From JAJDTT01 sp965116695 (GTDB taxonomy: Bacteria; Acidobacteriota; UBA6911; RPQK01; JAJDTT01): DNA of 64,000 nt. The translations under genes and the position numbers were made by a program. The notes beneath the pieces were generated by a model. The model saw nothing but the letters and a program-made list of their open reading frames with translations, was not told the origin of the DNA and made no database searches. Positions within the stretch are counted from its first letter, which is position 1. Every line of letters starts with the position of its first letter. The stretch is taken from the NCBI GenBank assembly GCA_965116695.1, contig OZ220706.1, positions 682,001-746,000 on the forward strand, in the 5' to 3' direction. Shown here piece by piece: positions 61,056 through 64,000 of this stretch.

Positions 61056-61571
61056 CTACTTCCACTCGCCGTAGATTGAACTCAACGGGCCGGGTGCACT
61101 TGCATCTAGTACGGCACATTATATCGCTGGCTCACGCATTGACGATAGCAATGGTGACGGAAATACTTGGGCCAAACGACATAGGCATATTTCACGAGAT
61201 ATTCGAACATTCCAAGAGGGATAGGAAAACTGTCCTTTTCTCCGGTCCCGCTCAATTTGGGGGTTGCTGCTGCCGCTCCGCTGAATAGGAGCCGAACCTG
61301 TTGCGAATGCCAGCGACCAACATCTCCTCGCCGTTGCTCGGAACTGAGAATTCAGTTCGGCCCGTTTCCTGGCGCCATGCGGCAGAGCATCAAATCGGTT
61401 CGAGCAAGTCTCATATTGTTCAAGTCAACAAATGGAAGGTCGGATGTCCTTTGAACACAGCCAGTTGTCGGAATCCGGGGTTCAAGGTAGAATTTTGGCA
61501 GTCATTTACTGTTGCACAGCCTTTTCTGTTTGTTCCAGCCTTACCGGACAGACTCCGGGGGGTGATTTCAG
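61056..61571. other. Intergenic region, no gene seen
   Basis: 515 bases of lower GC. Short open frames on the plus strand (for example 61301-61570) have no ribosome site, signal or recognisable sequence. No tRNA-like fold was noticed. Confidence 0.4.
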
Positions 61572-64000
61572 GTGAGTTCCTGCCGACAACACGTCTCAGA
61601 CCTGATCTTCCGGATTCTCACAGCTACACTTGGAATCCTGTTGCTCATCGGTAGTGCTCTCCTCGGAGCCCCTCCCACAACCGAACAGACCGAGTTCTTC
61701 GAGTCGAAAATCAGGCCGCTACTGGCACGAAACTGCTACCAGTGCCACAGCGAACAGGCAAAGATCCTGTACTCGAACTTGCGAGTAGATGACCGAGCCG
61801 CCTTGCTCAATGGCGGGACTCGTGGACCGGCAATCGTCCCCGGCGACCCGAACTCTAGCCAAATCATTCAAGCAGTCCGCTTCGAGAACCTGGAAATGCC
61901 TCCGGATGGAAGGTTGTCGGAGGACCAGATCGACGCGTTGGTCAAATGGGTGGAGATGGGTGCACCCTGGCCGGATCTGGCGGTCGCCGGCGGTGCCACG
62001 ACCTCCAACGGGCAGACGAACCCGGCCGCAGGTCAGAGCCACTGGGCCTGGAAGCCGGTGCAAAAGGTCTCTGCGCCCCCGGTCCGGGACAAAGCCTGGC
62101 CAACCGATCCCGCAGACAACTTTATTCTGAGGAAGCTTGAGGCCGAGGGTCTGGCTCCCTCCCCCGAGGCTGCCCGTTACGCGCTTTTGCGTCGGGTTTA
62201 CTTTGATCTGATCGGTCTTCCTCCGGAACCCGAAGTCATCGAGTCCTTCGTCACCGATAATTCCGAACTCGCCTTTGAGAAGGTCGTGGACCAACTCCTG
62301 AGATCTCCCGGATTTGGCGAACGCTGGGGACGGCACTGGCTCGATCTGACCAGCTACGCCGACAGTCTCGGCCAGGGACGCCGCATCCCCGCCAGGGAGG
62401 CCTGGCGATATCGCGACTACGTCATCAACGCGTTCAATTCCGACAAGCCCTACGACCGCTTCGTTCAGGAGCAGATTTCAGGCGACGTGCTCCCTTGGAA
62501 GACCGACGACCAGCGCCGAGAGCAGCTCGTGGCCACCGGCTTCCTGGCCATCGGACCCTGGGCGGTCGTGGATTCCGACAAAGAGAAACTCCGCATGGAC
62601 GTCGTGGACCACCAGCTCGACACGCTGGGCCGGGCCCTTCAGGGATTGACCCTCGGTTGCGCCCGCTGCCACGACCACAAGTTCGATCCCATCCCCACCC
62701 GCGAATACTACGCATTGGCGGGAATCTTCCGCAGCACTCGAACACTCAACGGCCGCATGAGCGGCGGCTTCAGCGACGTCAACCGGGTGTTGCTGCCGGA
62801 GACCCCATCCGAGATGAGGAAACGCGCCCTGGCCACGGAGGAATACCAACAGGCCCTGGACAGGTTCCTGAGCGAATATGAAGCCGTCGAATCCGAAAAG
62901 AAGCGCCTGACCGACCGGCAGAAAACGCTCGAAGAGGCAGCAACCGAAGCCAAGGCGGCACTCGAGAAGGAACTCAAGGAAATCAACAAGAAGCTCAAGG
63001 AAGCAAAGGACCGGATCAGACTGCTGGAGTTCCGGCGGCCGGGTCCGCCGATGGCCATCGCCGTCCAGGATCGGGCGGTCCCCAAGGACAGTCGCGTCAA
63101 CATCGGCGGGGATCCGCACAATCTCGGCGAAGAAGTTCCGCGAGGGTTTCTTTCAGTCGCTTCACCTGCCAAGGCGGGCCGCATCGACAGTCATCGAAAT
63201 CTGAAAGGCTTGTATGAGGGATTCCAAAAATCGAGCGGCCGCCTGGAACTGGCCGAATGGCTCATCGACCCGCAGAACCGGCTGCTGGCCAGAGTCATGG
63301 TCAACCGGATCTGGCATCATCTCTTCGGCGCCGGCCTGGTCCGGACGGTCGACAATTTCGGCGCCGGCGGCGAGCCGCCCAGCCATCCGGAACTGCTCGA
63401 CTACCTCGCCACCCGCTTCGTCGAGCTGGGATGGTCCGTCAAGGGCATGATCCGCGAAATCGTTCTCACTCGGACCTACCGCCAGGCCAGCCGTTACAAT
63501 TTGAAAGGCCACGAGGTCGACCCGGACAACCGCCTGCTCTGGCGGGCCAATCGCCGGCGTCTGGAGGCGGAAGCCTATCGCGACTCCGTGCTGGCCATCA
63601 GCGGAGCCCTGGACCGCACCCGGGGAGGCCCTACCCTGCCCCTGGACATCCCTGAGAGTATCGCGTTGGGTTTTCCCACGGCGCTGACGCAGGACGCCAA
63701 GGTGAACGACGAGTTTCTGAATCGTCGAACCATTTACCTGCCGTCGGTGCGCAAGAATCAGCTCCCGCAGCTCGACCTGCTGAATCTCTTCGATTTCCCC
63801 GATCCCGATCAGACCATCGGAGCCCGGTCGGTCACCACGGTCCCCACACAGAGCCTCTTTCTCATGAATTCTTTGTTCCTCCGGGAGCAGGCTCTGCTGA
63901 CGGCCCGCACCCTCTTGGAGTCCGGAGGTCCGGACGACAAAACGCGGGTCTCCGGTTTTTTCCTGCGAGCCTTGAACCGGCCCGCCACAGAGCAGGAAGT
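61572..64000 (+). CDS. PSD1 and cytochrome domain protein (DUF1549/DUF1553), 5' part
   Basis: 809 residues are visible and the frame runs off the window. A GTG start with GGGGGTG upstream gives a signal peptide (LGILLLIGSALLGA). NCYQCH (haem site at residue ~55) starts the planctomycete-type cytochrome domain (PSC1), with LKWVEMGAPWPD-like ending. DUF1549 follows (ARYALLRRVYFDLIGLPPEP, SPGFGERWGRHWLDL), with a second haem site CARCH at residue ~363 (CARCHDHKFDPIP). A charged coiled coil (about 423-483) precedes DUF1553 (VMVNRIWHHLFG, IVLTRTYRQAS). Such proteins partner with DUF1501 proteins; the partner would lie past 64000. Confidence 0.9.
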   Translation, partial: MSSCRQHVSDLIFRILTATLGILLLIGSALLGAPPTTEQTEFFESKIRPLLARNCYQCHSEQAKILYSNLRVDDRAALLNGGTRGPAIVPGDPNSSQIIQAVRFENLEMPPDGRLSEDQIDALVKWVEMGAPWPDLAVAGGATTSNGQTNPAAGQSHWAWKPVQKVSAPPVRDKAWPTDPADNFILRKLEAEGLAPSPEAARYALLRRVYFDLIGLPPEPEVIESFVTDNSELAFEKVVDQLLRSPGFGERWGRHWLDLTSYADSLGQGRRIPAREAWRYRDYVINAFNSDKPYDRFVQEQISGDVLPWKTDDQRREQLVATGFLAIGPWAVVDSDKEKLRMDVVDHQLDTLGRALQGLTLGCARCHDHKFDPIPTREYYALAGIFRSTRTLNGRMSGGFSDVNRVLLPETPSEMRKRALATEEYQQALDRFLSEYEAVESEKKRLTDRQKTLEEAATEAKAALEKELKEINKKLKEAKDRIRLLEFRRPGPPMAIAVQDRAVPKDSRVNIGGDPHNLGEEVPRGFLSVASPAKAGRIDSHRNLKGLYEGFQKSSGRLELAEWLIDPQNRLLARVMVNRIWHHLFGAGLVRTVDNFGAGGEPPSHPELLDYLATRFVELGWSVKGMIREIVLTRTYRQASRYNLKGHEVDPDNRLLWRANRRRLEAEAYRDSVLAISGALDRTRGGPTLPLDIPESIALGFPTALTQDAKVNDEFLNRRTIYLPSVRKNQLPQLDLLNLFDFPDPDQTIGARSVTTVPTQSLFLMNSLFLREQALLTARTLLESGGPDDKTRVSGFFLRALNRPATEQE

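Noticed and set aside
61301..61654. 117-codon plus-strand frame before the PSD1 gene
   Set aside because: It overlaps the start of the PSD1 gene in another frame and shows no recognisable sequence.

Overview
The window is high-GC DNA from a diderm bacterium: it encodes outer-membrane barrels, Lol/MacB-type ABC genes, many secreted proteins and PSD1/DUF1501-type exported haem proteins. The gene mix (acetoin/pyruvate-type E1-E2, cyclase-family protein, FG-GAP proteins, phytanoyl-CoA dioxygenase, Aas-like fusion, planctomycete-type cytochrome domains) fits an environmental Acidobacteriota or a neighbouring phylum. That assignment is inference; no rRNA, tRNA, transposase, integrase or CRISPR array was seen.

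Layout. 1-10674: the end of a GcvPB-like glycine dehydrogenase, an AcoX-like NAD-kinase-fold protein, a small membrane coiled-coil protein, a lipoprotein glycosidase-like barrel, then a plus-strand catabolic run (SDR, E1alpha, E1beta, E2, MetE-like protein, FlK-like thioesterase, crotonase). 10883-14287 (minus): acyl-CoA dehydrogenase, acyl-CoA ligase and ferritin. 14578-20574: ABC ATPase and permease, a CrtC/AttH-like hydrolase and a sodium/solute symporter. 20588-32102: phytanoyl-CoA dioxygenase, a two-TM protein with a decayed second copy, two SDRs lacking the usual catalytic pair, a 14-repeat FG-GAP protein, an AzgA-type purine permease and a 1142-residue MFS-PlsC-AMP-ligase fusion. 32432-42007: a secreted propeller protein, a cyclase-family protein, an orphan AbrB-type antitoxin, a haem protein/DUF1501-like pair and a PA0069-type radical SAM protein. 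42034-46634: HpcH/HpaI aldolase, HD-domain protein, GcvT-fold protein and enolase-superfamily enzyme. 46936-54056: small exported proteins, a barrel, a PQQ-propeller protein, a decayed RHH-VapC pair and a large secreted propeller protein. 54476-58993: porin, imelysin and di-haem oxidoreductase, probably for iron uptake. 59184-64000: small genes, an internally deleted copy of the 51546 gene and the start of a PSD1/DUF1549/DUF1553 protein.

Functional themes. The first third looks like alpha-keto acid or acetoin cleavage coupled to acyl-CoA metabolism, with no E3 gene in view. Fur-like operators lie beside the ferritin gene and upstream of the porin-imelysin-DHOR locus, suggesting shared iron control. 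The middle holds secreted and haem proteins plus a possible methyl-group or hydroxy-acid catabolic set.

The most unusual signal is a dispersed family of small hairpins in intergenic DNA. Each has a 5' (A/G)GGAG flank, a stem whose sequence differs between copies but stays self-complementary, and a conserved pyrimidine-rich loop such as TTTCCT or ATTCTT. One subtype forms a nine-copy 29-bp tandem array. Several copies supply the stop codon or the C-terminal codons of the adjoining gene. The window also holds several gene relics whose intact relatives are nearby (radical SAM, enolase-superfamily, SLATT-like, propeller protein), so duplication followed by decay is active here.
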